A stretch of 53,988 nucleotides of DNA from Hylemonella gracilis ATCC 19624 (GTDB lineage Bacteria; Pseudomonadota; Gammaproteobacteria; Burkholderiales; Burkholderiaceae_C). The notes below the pieces were generated by a model. The model was not told where the DNA came from, searched no databases, and was given only the letters and a program-made list of their open reading frames with translations. Within the stretch, counting starts at the first letter, position 1. Every line of letters starts with the position of its first letter. Shown piece by piece: positions 16,608 through 25,974 of this stretch. The position numbers and the translations under genes were made by a program. The stretch lies in contig NZ_AEGR01000041.1 of NCBI RefSeq assembly GCF_000211835.1, positions 1 to 53,988 of the forward strand, read 5' to 3'.

Positions 16608-17000
16608 ATGGCAACTGCAAAGAAAGCTCCGGCGAAAAAAGCCGCTGCAAAGAAAGTTCCGGCGAAGAAGGCTGCACCGGCCAAGAAGGCCCCCGCGAAG
16701 AAGGCCGCGCCCGCCAAGAAGGCGGCAGCGAAAAAAGCGCCTGCCAAAAAGCGCACGCCGAATGCTGCCTTCATGAAGGCCCTGACGCCCAGCCCCGCGC
16801 TGGCAGCCGTCGTGGGCAGCACGCCGCTTCCGCGCACCGAAGTCGTCAGCAAGCTGTGGGCCTACATCAAGAAAAATGGCCTGCAAGACAAGGTGAACAA
16901 GCGCAACATCAACGCCGACGACAAGCTCAAGACGGTGTTCGGCAAGGCGCAGATCACCATGTTCGAACTGGCTTCGCTGATCGGCAAGCACCTGAGCTGA
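16608..17000 (+). CDS. SWIB/MDM2-domain protein with histone H1-like lysine/alanine tail
   Basis: A 130-residue nucleoid-type protein. Residues 5-49 are KAAPAKK-like repeats resembling the histone H1 C-terminal tail and bacterial H1-like proteins such as AlgP and Hc1, expected to bind DNA non-specifically. Residues 50-130 form a SWIB domain: TPLPRTEVVSKLWAYIKKNGLQD, then NADDKLKTVFGKAQITMFELASLIGKHL. SWIB domains are best known from eukaryotic chromatin remodellers and chlamydiae; this tail-plus-SWIB form recurs in betaproteobacteria. The start at 16608 has AGAAGAGGA upstream. A strong terminator follows, and the convergent neighbour is a histone-deacetylase-family enzyme. Its role in this organism is inferred, not known. 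Confidence 0.9.
   Translation: MATAKKAPAKKAAAKKVPAKKAAPAKKAPAKKAAPAKKAAAKKAPAKKRTPNAAFMKALTPSPALAAVVGSTPLPRTEVVSKLWAYIKKNGLQDKVNKRNINADDKLKTVFGKAQITMFELASLIGKHLS
16620..16754 (+). repeat. Low-complexity repeats encoding KAAPAKK units
   Basis: Degenerate tandem units of about 15-21 bases, rich in AAGAAGGCC and GCGAAG, encode the lysine/alanine/proline tail of the SWIB protein. Such repeats can change length by slippage, so tail length may vary between strains. Confidence 0.75.
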
Positions 17001-17048
17001 GTCGTCACGACAGCTCGGGCCTGTTTCGAGCGTGATATCAGGCCCATG

Positions 17049-17080
17049 AAAAGCCGCTGCACTGCGCAGCGGCTTTTTTT
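17049..17080 (+). terminator. Terminator between the SWIB gene and the HDAC-family gene
   Basis: A 12-bp stem AAAAGCCGCTGC/GCAGCGGCTTTT with a 5-base loop and a T-run of seven. The A-run at its left makes it potentially bidirectional for the two convergent genes. Confidence 0.88.
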
Positions 17081-17122
17081 CTGCGCAAGCACTCGCCTGA
17101 GCGCGAATTCTTATGCGTGCAG

Positions 17123-18055
17123 TCAGTGCGCCAACAAGGCGCGGACATGTGCTGCGGTGCCACCGGCCAACCCCTCCAGGCTGTAGCCACCTTCCAATAC
17201 GGAAACCACACGCCCAGCCGCCGTTTCATCTGCCACACGCATCAGCTCGTGCGTGATCCAGAGGTAGTCCTCGTCCGTGAACTGCAGTCCGCCCAGAGGG
17301 TCCAACTCGTGCGCATCAAAACCCGCGGAAATGATCAGCAATTCGGGGGCGAATTCGCGCAAGGCAGGCAGCAAATGGTCTGACATGGCGGCACGAAAAG
17401 CCGCGGAACCAGTGCCTCGTGCAAAGGGAACGTTGACGATGTTGTCCGCCACACCAGTCTCATGTCTCAAGCCGGTGCCGGGATAGAAATTCGATTGGTG
17501 GCAGGAGCCGTAGAACAACTCAGGGTCGTCGTAGAAGGTGTTCTGAGTGCCATTACCGTGGTGCACGTCGAAATCCACCACCGCCACACGGCGGATGCCG
17601 TGGGCTGCCCTGGCATGCAAAGCCGCGATCGCCGCTTGGTTGAAGACGCAAAAACCCATGGCATGTCCCGCCTCGGCATGGTGGCCACATGGGCGGGTCG
17701 CGCAAAAGACGTTACTGGCAACACCGCTGACCACGTCATCCACGCCCGCGCACGCCGCGCCAACGCAGCGCATGACGGCTTCCAGCGTGCCAGGAGACAT
17801 GATGGTGTCGCCACCGTCGAGCAACTGGTAGCCCTGCTTGGGTGACAAATCCTGCACCTCCCGCACGTACTCAGGGGTGTGCACGAGCAGGACTTGGTCA
17901 TAGTTGCCCAAGGGGGCATCACGCCAGACAGCCCCCGAGAACTCAGGCGTCTTCAGAGCCGCCAGCACGGCCTCAAGGCGTTCCGGCGATTCTGGGTGAT
18001 GGGGGCCGGGGCGGTGCTCCAGACAGGCAGCGTGGGTATAGATCAGCGTGGACAT
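17123..18055 (-). CDS. Histone deacetylase family protein
   Basis: A 310-residue zinc-dependent deacetylase of the HDAC/AcuC/AphA fold. Catalytic elements are intact: the charge-relay histidines in RPCGHHAEAGHAMGFC, the zinc ligands Asp and His in VVDFDVHHGNGTQ, the second Asp in SAGFDAHELDPLGG, and the C-terminal EGGYSLEGL. Bacterial members deacetylate acetylated polyamines, acetyl-lysine on proteins (for example acetyl-CoA synthetase), or other amides, so histone is only a family name. It is convergent with the H1-like SWIB protein; whether it acts on that protein's lysines is speculation. Start at 18055 (MSTLIYTHAACLEH), with AGGAGA upstream. Confidence 0.92.
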   Translation of the reverse strand: MSTLIYTHAACLEHRPGPHHPESPERLEAVLAALKTPEFSGAVWRDAPLGNYDQVLLVHTPEYVREVQDLSPKQGYQLLDGGDTIMSPGTLEAVMRCVGAACAGVDDVVSGVASNVFCATRPCGHHAEAGHAMGFCVFNQAAIAALHARAAHGIRRVAVVDFDVHHGNGTQNTFYDDPELFYGSCHQSNFYPGTGLRHETGVADNIVNVPFARGTGSAAFRAAMSDHLLPALREFAPELLIISAGFDAHELDPLGGLQFTDEDYLWITHELMRVADETAAGRVVSVLEGGYSLEGLAGGTAAHVRALLAH

Positions 18056-18137
18056 GGCGGGAAGTCTCCTTGTTGCTCCTTATTGAGCCGGTTATATCCA
18101 ACCAATGTTTTACACGGATTCAATGCCAGGACTGCCC

Positions 18138-18192
18138 TTGAGCGTTCCAGAACCTGCTCCTAGAATGGCCGCGTGTTACACACCCGTTACAC
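18138..18192 (+). promoter_or_regulatory. Sigma-70-type promoter with downstream direct repeats
   Basis: TTGAGC (18138-18143) and TAGAAT (18161-18166) are separated by exactly 17 bases. Just past the expected start site two GTTACAC repeats (18175 and 18186) lie 11 bases apart, one helical turn, as for a regulator binding one face of DNA. It serves the small gene at 18227. Confidence 0.6.
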
Positions 18193-18226
18193 TGTTCCCC
18201 CACAACGCTGATACCGCGAGGGCGCC

Positions 18227-18457
18227 ATGGCTGAAATCATCTGGAAAGAATCTCCCTTGACCTGGACCGCCCATGTCAACGACACCCCCGTTTGCACCCT
18301 GAAGGGCAAGGACATAGGCGGCTGGTCAGCGAGCTGGCTTGACGGACGGGTGTGGCCTGCACCGGCCCACCTGCCCAAAGCCACGCCCCAGTCTGTCCGT
18401 TTTTTCGCGAACCTGGCCGAAGCCAAGGCAGCGGTCGAAAAGACCGTGAAATCCTAG
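18227..18457 (+). CDS. Small uncharacterised protein
   Basis: A 76-residue protein I do not recognise. It contains five tryptophans (WKESPLTW, GGWSASWLDGRVW), one cysteine, and a C-terminal helix-like stretch ANLAEAKAAVEKTVKS. There is no signal peptide or membrane segment. A GAGG ribosome-binding site precedes the ATG and a good sigma-70 promoter lies upstream, so it is probably a real gene rather than chance. It is convergent with clpB, with 36 bases between the stops. The tryptophan pattern looks like a compact beta-sheet fold, which is a guess. Confidence 0.65.
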   Translation: MAEIIWKESPLTWTAHVNDTPVCTLKGKDIGGWSASWLDGRVWPAPAHLPKATPQSVRFFANLAEAKAAVEKTVKS

Positions 18458-18493
18458 ACCATGGGCAGATCGACCCGCCAGTGGGCAGCTTGG

Positions 18494-21118
<2,625 letters not shown>

Positions 21119-21148
21119 GGTTGGAACACTCAGAAAGTCTGTTTCCCA

Positions 21149-21177
21149 GCATGGGGGTGAACCCCGGCATTTTCAAG
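21149..21177 (-). promoter_or_regulatory. clpB: Sigma-32 (heat-shock) promoter of clpB
   Basis: On the minus strand CTTGAAA is followed after 14 bases by CCCCATGC, a near match to the RpoH consensus CTTGAAA-N11-16-CCCCATNT. It is placed correctly for clpB. Confidence 0.8.
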
Positions 21178-21221
21178 GGTGATCGCCTTGCGCCGTGCCA
21201 GCGCGCCGCATACTTACTCAC

Positions 21222-22433
21222 ATGATGGCCTTCTTTTGCGCCCTGCCCTGGCCTGCATTGGCGTCCCTGCTGACCGCCTGGGGCTTCTGCCTGCCCGCAG
21301 CGGCGACGGCCCCGACACCCCTCACGCCGATCACGGTGCAGGACGTCGCCACGGGCCTGGCCCATCCCTGGGCGCTGGCCTTTCTCCCGGAAGGCGACAC
21401 CTCAGGTGCCCGCTACCTCGTCACGGAACGGGGCGGCAGCCTTCGCCTCATCGAAGCCGGCGGGCGCGTGCGCCCTCCGGTGCAGGGGCTGCCGGCCGTG
21501 CAGGCCGTGGGGCAAGGCGGTCTGCTGGACTTGATGCTGGACAGCGATTTCCCCCGCAATCGCGTCCTCTATTTCTGTTACGCCGAGCCAGACTCGCGCG
21601 AGCCCGCTTTGTCGGGCACCGCACTCGCCAGTGCACGGCTATCTCGCGACGGGTCGCGGCTGCTCGACCTGCGCGTGTTGCTGCGGCAAGTGCCCAAGGT
21701 GGACAGCGGCAACCACTACGGCTGCAGAATCGCCGAGGGGCGGCGCGCAGGCGTGCCGGACGGAACCCTCTTCCTGGCCTTGGGCGAACGCTTCAGTTAC
21801 CGCGATCAAGCGCAGGCACTGGACAACCACCTGGGCAAAGTGCTGCGCATCCGCAAGGACGGTGGCGTGCCCGCGGACAACCCCTTCCTGAACCGGCCAG
21901 GAGCCCAGCCGGAGATCTGGAGCTACGGTCACCGCAACCCGCAGGGCCTCTTAGTGGGGCCGGACGGCATGCTGTGGGAACTGGAGCATGGCCCCATGGG
22001 GGGCGACGAAATCAACCTGCCAAAGCGTGGTGCCAACTACGGCTGGCCCCAGGTCAGCCACGGCCGCAACTACGACATGAGCGCGGTCGGCACGGGCCAA
22101 AGTACGCAGCCCGGCACCGAACAACCGCTGCATGTCTGGACGCCATCGATCGCCCCCTCGGGCATGGCCTTTGTCAGCAGCACGCGCTACGGCCAGGACT
22201 GGTTAGGCCAGCTGCTGGTCGGTTCACTCAAGTTCGGTTACGTGGCCCGGTTGGAGCTGGAGCACCCGTCAGCGGCGTATCCCCAGGGCCGGGTGGTCCG
22301 AGAAAGCAGGATGGTCGAGCCCAAGGCCATCGGCCAGCGTGTGCGCGATGTGCGGCAAGGACCGGACGGTTTCATCTATCTGTTGACCGACCATCCTCAA
22401 GGACGGCTGCTGAGGCTGCTGCCACAGCGCTGA
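21222..22433 (+). CDS. PQQ-dependent sugar (aldose) dehydrogenase, YliI/soluble GDH family
   Basis: A 403-residue exported beta-propeller enzyme of the YliI type, expected to oxidise aldose sugars at C1 in the periplasm with pyrroloquinoline quinone. An N-terminal hydrophobic segment and AAATA region form a signal peptide. Family landmarks are GLAHPWALAFLP, the GQGGLLDLMLDSDFP loop, KVDSGNHYG, SYGHRNPQGL, LWELEHGPMGGDEIN and GANYGWP. Start taken at the ATG at 21222 (another ATG follows at 21225); a GTG at 21195 would lengthen the signal region. It is divergent from clpB, its 5' end only 45 bases from the clpB heat-shock promoter. No pqq genes are in the window. Confidence 0.88.
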   Translation: MMAFFCALPWPALASLLTAWGFCLPAAATAPTPLTPITVQDVATGLAHPWALAFLPEGDTSGARYLVTERGGSLRLIEAGGRVRPPVQGLPAVQAVGQGGLLDLMLDSDFPRNRVLYFCYAEPDSREPALSGTALASARLSRDGSRLLDLRVLLRQVPKVDSGNHYGCRIAEGRRAGVPDGTLFLALGERFSYRDQAQALDNHLGKVLRIRKDGGVPADNPFLNRPGAQPEIWSYGHRNPQGLLVGPDGMLWELEHGPMGGDEINLPKRGANYGWPQVSHGRNYDMSAVGTGQSTQPGTEQPLHVWTPSIAPSGMAFVSSTRYGQDWLGQLLVGSLKFGYVARLELEHPSAAYPQGRVVRESRMVEPKAIGQRVRDVRQGPDGFIYLLTDHPQGRLLRLLPQR

Positions 22434-22494
22434 AGCACCGCGACGGCATAGGCCCACAAGCCGCCCGCCTGATACAAGCGCTCGCTCCAATGAC

Positions 22495-22529
22495 TGCGTG
22501 CTGCGTGCTGCGTGCTGCGTGCTGCGCGC
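22495..22529. repeat. 7-bp tandem repeat (TGCGTGC)
   Basis: Four perfect copies and a fifth with one change, in the 103-base gap between the sugar dehydrogenase and moaE stops. Period seven outside a gene makes it a candidate for length variation. Confidence 0.9.
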
Positions 22530-22536
22530 GATGCGA

Positions 22537-23100
22537 TCACGCATTGCGCGCCGAAATGCCCCAACGCGCCAGCGCTTCGTCGTCGCTGACGCGCGCATCC
22601 ACCCAGCGGGCGCCCTGCGGCGTGGTCTCTTTCTTCCAGAACGGGGCCTGGGTCTTGAGGTAGTCCATCAGGAACTCACAGGCCTGAAAACTCTGCCCGC
22701 GGTGCGCCGAGGTGACGGCCACCAGCACGATTTGGTCCAGGGGCTGCAGCAGGCCCACGCGGTGGATCACCCGGGCGGCGTAGATGTCAAAGCGCTGCAA
22801 GGCCTCGTCGATCATGCCCTCGATGGCCTGCTCGGTCATGCCAGGGTAATGCTCCAGCTCCATCGCGCTGACCCCCTCCATACCCGCGCCGAGCGCCGCC
22901 GGGCCACCCCAAGGCGCGAGAGCCCTCGCGGGGGGCAGCGAGGACACGCCAGTGCCGAGCGTGGGGGCACTGTTCCTGTCGCGCACGGTCCCAATGAAGC
23001 TGCACACCGCGCCCACACGCGCATCCCGCGCGCGCAAGGCCGCGATTTCGGCGGCCACGTTGAAATCGTTGGTCTGGATGGAAACACGCGCTGCAGTCAT
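22537..23100 (-). CDS. moaE: Molybdopterin synthase catalytic subunit with an unusual insertion
   Basis: With MoaD, MoaE inserts two sulfurs into cyclic pyranopterin monophosphate to give molybdopterin. Conserved parts are GAVCSFIGTVRDRN, MELEHYPGMTE, the YAARVIHRVGLL strand, VTSAHRGQSFQACEFLMDYLK, and the active-site lysines in KTQAPFWKKE. The product is 187 residues where about 150 is usual. The excess is residues 44-76, a Pro/Ala/Gly-rich stretch between RDRN and VSAMELEHYPGM that replaces the usual three or so residues. The rest is intact, so the protein may still fold with an enlarged surface loop. It is separated from moaD by a gene on the other strand. Confidence 0.93.
   Translation of the reverse strand: MTAARVSIQTNDFNVAAEIAALRARDARVGAVCSFIGTVRDRNSAPTLGTGVSSLPPARALAPWGGPAALGAGMEGVSAMELEHYPGMTEQAIEGMIDEALQRFDIYAARVIHRVGLLQPLDQIVLVAVTSAHRGQSFQACEFLMDYLKTQAPFWKKETTPQGARWVDARVSDDEALARWGISARNA
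22873..22971. repeat. In-frame GC-rich palindromic element inside moaE
   Basis: 99 bases (33 codons) absent from canonical MoaE. It contains a CGCGAG-AGCC-CTCGCG stem (22915-22930) and a CCCCAAGG...GGGGGGCAGCGAGG context that resembles palindromic repeats scattered between genes in Comamonadaceae. The identification as that repeat is from memory and needs a search. I found no second copy in this window. Confidence 0.55.
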
Positions 23101-23133
23101 GGATCGGATTGTGGCATCGCTATACTGGCGCGC

Positions 23134-23232
23134 ATGTCCATGCCCTGCATCTCAATCGCGCAAGCCGCCCTCCCGGGCCGGCTCTTGCGCGCGGCTTGCG
23201 TGGACAAAAAAGCCAAACCCCAGCCCATCTGA
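23134..23232 (+). CDS. Possible 32-codon leader ORF upstream of the DapA-family gene
   Basis: An ATG lies eight bases after a TATACT (23121-23126), so it could be translated leaderless, and the frame ends 114 bases before the DapA-family start. The product has no recognisable motif. A 9-bp inverted repeat GCAAGCCGC/GCGGCTTGC (23160-23199) lies within it. No Shine-Dalgarno or good -35 is present, so this may be chance. Confidence 0.2.
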   Translation: MSMPCISIAQAALPGRLLRAACVDKKAKPQPI

Positions 23233-23242
23233 CCGGAGCTGT

Positions 23243-23271
23243 GGTTCCGTCGTCGGATGCGCGACGGAACC
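23243..23271. promoter_or_regulatory. 10-bp inverted repeat before the DapA-family gene
   Basis: GGTTCCGTCG and CGACGGAACC form a perfect 10-bp dyad around a 9-base centre, ending 75 bases before the start codon. It could be a dimeric regulator site or an RNA hairpin in the leader. There is no T-run. Confidence 0.5.
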
Positions 23272-23346
23272 GCCCTCCTGCACTTCCCCGGCATTTCGCG
23301 CGATTTCGACGACGGTCATTCGACCGGTCGCTAGAAAGGACAAGAC

Positions 23347-24387
23347 ATGCCCGCTGCCAATTCCAACCATGCAGGTGCCCAGGCCGAAGCCAACGCCGTG
23401 GCTGACCAAAACGTTGCAACGACCACCTCCGCCAGCGCTCGTCGTTATCGCGGCCTCTGGATACCCCTGGTAACGCCATTCAGCGACGGCGCGATCGACC
23501 TGCCTGCCCTCAGCCAGCTGGTCGACCACTTGCGCGAACAGGGGGTGCGCGGCTTCGTGGCCTGCGGCTCCACGGGGGAAGCCGCGGCCCTCGACGCCGA
23601 CGAGCAGCTGGCCGTGCTCGACACCGTGCTGGCGTCGGCCCAGGACCTTCCCGTGGTCATGGGCGTCAGCGGCTACCACCTGCCCAAGCTGCGGGAGTGG
23701 CTGCGCGTACTGGCTTCTCGCCCCTTGGCGGGCGTGCTCACTCCCGCGCCGCTTTACGTGCGGCCCGCGCAGGCCGGGCTGTTGGACTGGTTCCATGCCC
23801 TGGCCGACAGCAGTGCGGCCCCGCTGATCGTCTACGACATCCCCTACCGCACGGGCACGCAGATCACCACCGACGCCCTGCTGACCTTGGCCGCGCACCC
23901 CAACATCCAGGCGATCAAGGACTGCGGCGGCGACGCCGGCAAGACCCTGGCCCTGATCGCCGATGGGCGTCTCGACGTGCTGGCGGGCGAAGACATGCAG
24001 CTCTATGCCACCCTGGCCCAGGGCGGCGTCGGTGGCATCACGGCCAGCGCCCACCTGCGGACGGCGAGTTTTGTTGCGCTGATGAACCGGATCGCCGAGG
24101 GGCGCTTGGACGAGGCATGCGCGGACTGGCTGCGCCTGGTGCCACTGATCCAGGCACTGTTCGCGGAACCCAACCCGGGTCCGCTGAAGGCGGTGCTCGC
24201 GGGGCAAGGCCACTTGCGGGAGGAGCTGCGGGCGCCGATGACCCCGGTCACGCCCGCGCTGCGCGAACGGCTGCGGGTGTGGATGGACCGTGGACCGTGC
24301 TTGAACTCTGAACAAACGCGAAGGCCAGAGGATGGACAACCCTCAAGCGTTCATGACGCCTCGCAGCAAGGAGCGACCTCGCCCTGA
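23347..24387 (+). CDS. Dihydrodipicolinate synthase/N-acetylneuraminate lyase family protein
   Basis: A class I aldolase of the DapA/NanA superfamily, 346 residues against about 300 typical. The TIM-barrel core starts near residue 33 (YRGLWIPLVTPFSDG) and contains GSTGEAAALDADE, the tyrosine in VYDIPYRTG, and the Schiff-base lysine in AIKDCGGD. The first 32 residues are Ala/Asn/Thr-rich and unlike the core, and about 35 C-terminal residues after VWMDRG are low complexity and run into a hairpin. AAAGGA precedes the ATG. Substrate cannot be assigned; the DapA reaction is possible, but many paralogues act on other 2-keto acids. It interrupts the molybdopterin genes on the opposite strand, which suggests later insertion. 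Confidence 0.85.
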   Translation: MPAANSNHAGAQAEANAVADQNVATTTSASARRYRGLWIPLVTPFSDGAIDLPALSQLVDHLREQGVRGFVACGSTGEAAALDADEQLAVLDTVLASAQDLPVVMGVSGYHLPKLREWLRVLASRPLAGVLTPAPLYVRPAQAGLLDWFHALADSSAAPLIVYDIPYRTGTQITTDALLTLAAHPNIQAIKDCGGDAGKTLALIADGRLDVLAGEDMQLYATLAQGGVGGITASAHLRTASFVALMNRIAEGRLDEACADWLRLVPLIQALFAEPNPGPLKAVLAGQGHLREELRAPMTPVTPALRERLRVWMDRGPCLNSEQTRRPEDGQPSSVHDASQQGATSP

Positions 24388-24401
24388 GGCGAGGTCGCTC
24401 C
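24370..24401. terminator. Perfect 14-bp hairpin between convergent genes
   Basis: GGAGCGACCTCGCC and its exact complement enclose CTGA; the TGA stop of the DapA-family gene lies in the loop. There is no T-run on either strand, so it may be a factor-dependent terminator, an RNA-stabilising hairpin or a repeat element. Confidence 0.5.
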
Positions 24402-24413
24402 CCAAGGCCAGGC

Positions 24414-24680
24414 TCAACCGCCCGTCACGGGCGGGAAAAAGGCGACCTCGCAGCCCTCGTGCAAGGCCGCGTCCTCCGCGCTCATGCGCTGGTCCAGCGC
24501 GGCGCGCACGGCACGGGTCTTTCCGTCCCGGTTTCGTGCCAGGGCCTGGGCATGGCCGCCCCCACGCGCGATCAACTCGTCGCGCAGGGCGCCCACCGTG
24601 GTCGCGCGGGTGTCCACGTTTTCCTCGTCCACGCCCAGGGCCTCGCGGACGGAGGCGAAATACTTGATCTTGACTTTCAT
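24414..24680 (-). CDS. moaD: Molybdopterin synthase sulfur carrier subunit
   Basis: An 88-residue ubiquitin-fold protein whose C-terminal glycine is thiocarboxylated and donates sulfur to the MoaE active site. It starts MKVKIKYFASVREALG and ends EVAFFPPVTGG, the required double glycine. The start lies 29 bases after the moeA stop on the same strand, so moeA-moaD are co-transcribed. moaE, usually next, lies 1.3 kb away beyond the DapA-family gene. Confidence 0.95.
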   Translation of the reverse strand: MKVKIKYFASVREALGVDEENVDTRATTVGALRDELIARGGGHAQALARNRDGKTRAVRAALDQRMSAEDAALHEGCEVAFFPPVTGG

Positions 24681-24709
24681 GACTTCCTTGCACAGCGGCA
24701 GTGACGCCC

Positions 24710-25960
24710 TCAGACCATGAACTCCGAGAAGGCAATGAAACGCACCGGATCGCCGTGGGCGATGCGCCGCTCAGGCGGGTTGTCCACCAGGCCATCCCCC
24801 CAGGCCACCGAGGTCAGCACACCCGAGCCCTGTTGCGGGTGCAGGTCCACGCCGCCGGCCGCGTTACGGCGGGCGCGCAGGAACTCCCGTCGCTTGTCGG
24901 CACGTGCCCATTCGAAATGCGCGGGCAAGGTGACGGCGGTCGGCGCCAGCGCCGGCTCAGGCACGCCCTGCAAGCGCAGCAGAAAAGGCCGCACCAGGAG
25001 CAAAAAAGTCACATAGCTCGACACCGGATTGCCCGGCAGGCCGATGAAGTGGGCCTGCCCCTGCCCCGCGCGCACCTTGCCGTAGGCAAAGGGCTTGCCC
25101 GGCTTGATCGCGATCTGCCACAAGTCCAGCGTGCCCAGGGCCTGCACGGCCGGTTTCACATGATCTTCTTCGCCCACGGACACGCCGCCACTGCTGAGGA
25201 TGATGTCATGGCCTTCGGCCGCCTGGCGCAAGGCGTTGAGGGTGGCTTCGCGCTGGTCGGGCACGATGCCGCAGTCCGTGACCACGCAGCCCAGGCGCTG
25301 CAGCAACGCGCGCAGGAAAAAGCGGTTGGAGTTGTAGATCGCCCCAGGCGGCAACTGCGCGGGCGCCACCGTGCCCGGCATGACGAGTTCGTCGCCCGTG
25401 GAAAACAAGGCCACGCGCGGGCGCCGCGCCACCGGCAGGCGGGCCAAGCCGATGCTGGCCACCAAGCCCAGCGCGGCGGGATCGAGGCGCGTGCCCCGCG
25501 GCAGCACGGTGGCGCCCAGGCGCACGTCCTCGCCCGCGCGGCGGACATTCTGACCCGGCACGGGCATGGCATTGATCCGAACGCTGCCATCGTCCAGGGA
25601 CTGGCAATCTTCCTGCATCACGACGGCATCCGCGCCGGGCGGCAGTTGCGCCCCGGTGAAGATGCGCGCCACTTCACCAGAGGCCAGCGGCCGATCAGCC
25701 ACGGCCCCGGCGGGGATGCGCTGGCCGACACGCAAAGTGGCTCCAGCAACCGTGAGATCGGCACGGCGCAGGGCATAACCGTCCATGGCGCTGTTGTCGC
25801 GCGGCGGCACGTGCAGCTCGGACACGAGGTCACGCGCCAGCACGCGGCCGTCGGCCTCGAAGGTGTCCAGGTCGTCCACGTCGGGCACGGGCGAGGCCTG
25901 CGCCAGCAATTCGGCCAGCGCCGCATCCAAGGTCTTGAGGGGTGGGCGGGCGGTGTTCAT
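24710..25960 (-). CDS. moeA: Molybdopterin molybdotransferase (MoeA/Glp)
   Basis: Inserts molybdate into adenylylated molybdopterin. The 416 residues show the family blocks: VPPRDNSAMDGYAL, IFTGAQLPPGADAVVMQED, GEDVRLGATVLPRGTRLDP, the MPT-binding SSGGVSVGEEDHVK, and KPGKPFAYGKV followed by GLPGNPVSSYVTF. The start lies 14 bases after the mobB stop, so mobB-moeA-moaD form one unit. Length is typical of bacterial MoeA (about 410). Confidence 0.96.
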   Translation of the reverse strand: MNTARPPLKTLDAALAELLAQASPVPDVDDLDTFEADGRVLARDLVSELHVPPRDNSAMDGYALRRADLTVAGATLRVGQRIPAGAVADRPLASGEVARIFTGAQLPPGADAVVMQEDCQSLDDGSVRINAMPVPGQNVRRAGEDVRLGATVLPRGTRLDPAALGLVASIGLARLPVARRPRVALFSTGDELVMPGTVAPAQLPPGAIYNSNRFFLRALLQRLGCVVTDCGIVPDQREATLNALRQAAEGHDIILSSGGVSVGEEDHVKPAVQALGTLDLWQIAIKPGKPFAYGKVRAGQGQAHFIGLPGNPVSSYVTFLLLVRPFLLRLQGVPEPALAPTAVTLPAHFEWARADKRREFLRARRNAAGGVDLHPQQGSGVLTSVAWGDGLVDNPPERRIAHGDPVRFIAFSEFMV

Positions 25961-25974
25961 GCCGCTATTGTCTT

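Noticed and set aside
16620-16754. Possible CRISPR-like or satellite repeats
   Set aside because: The repeats are in-frame coding units for a KAAPAKK tail, with no spacer structure.
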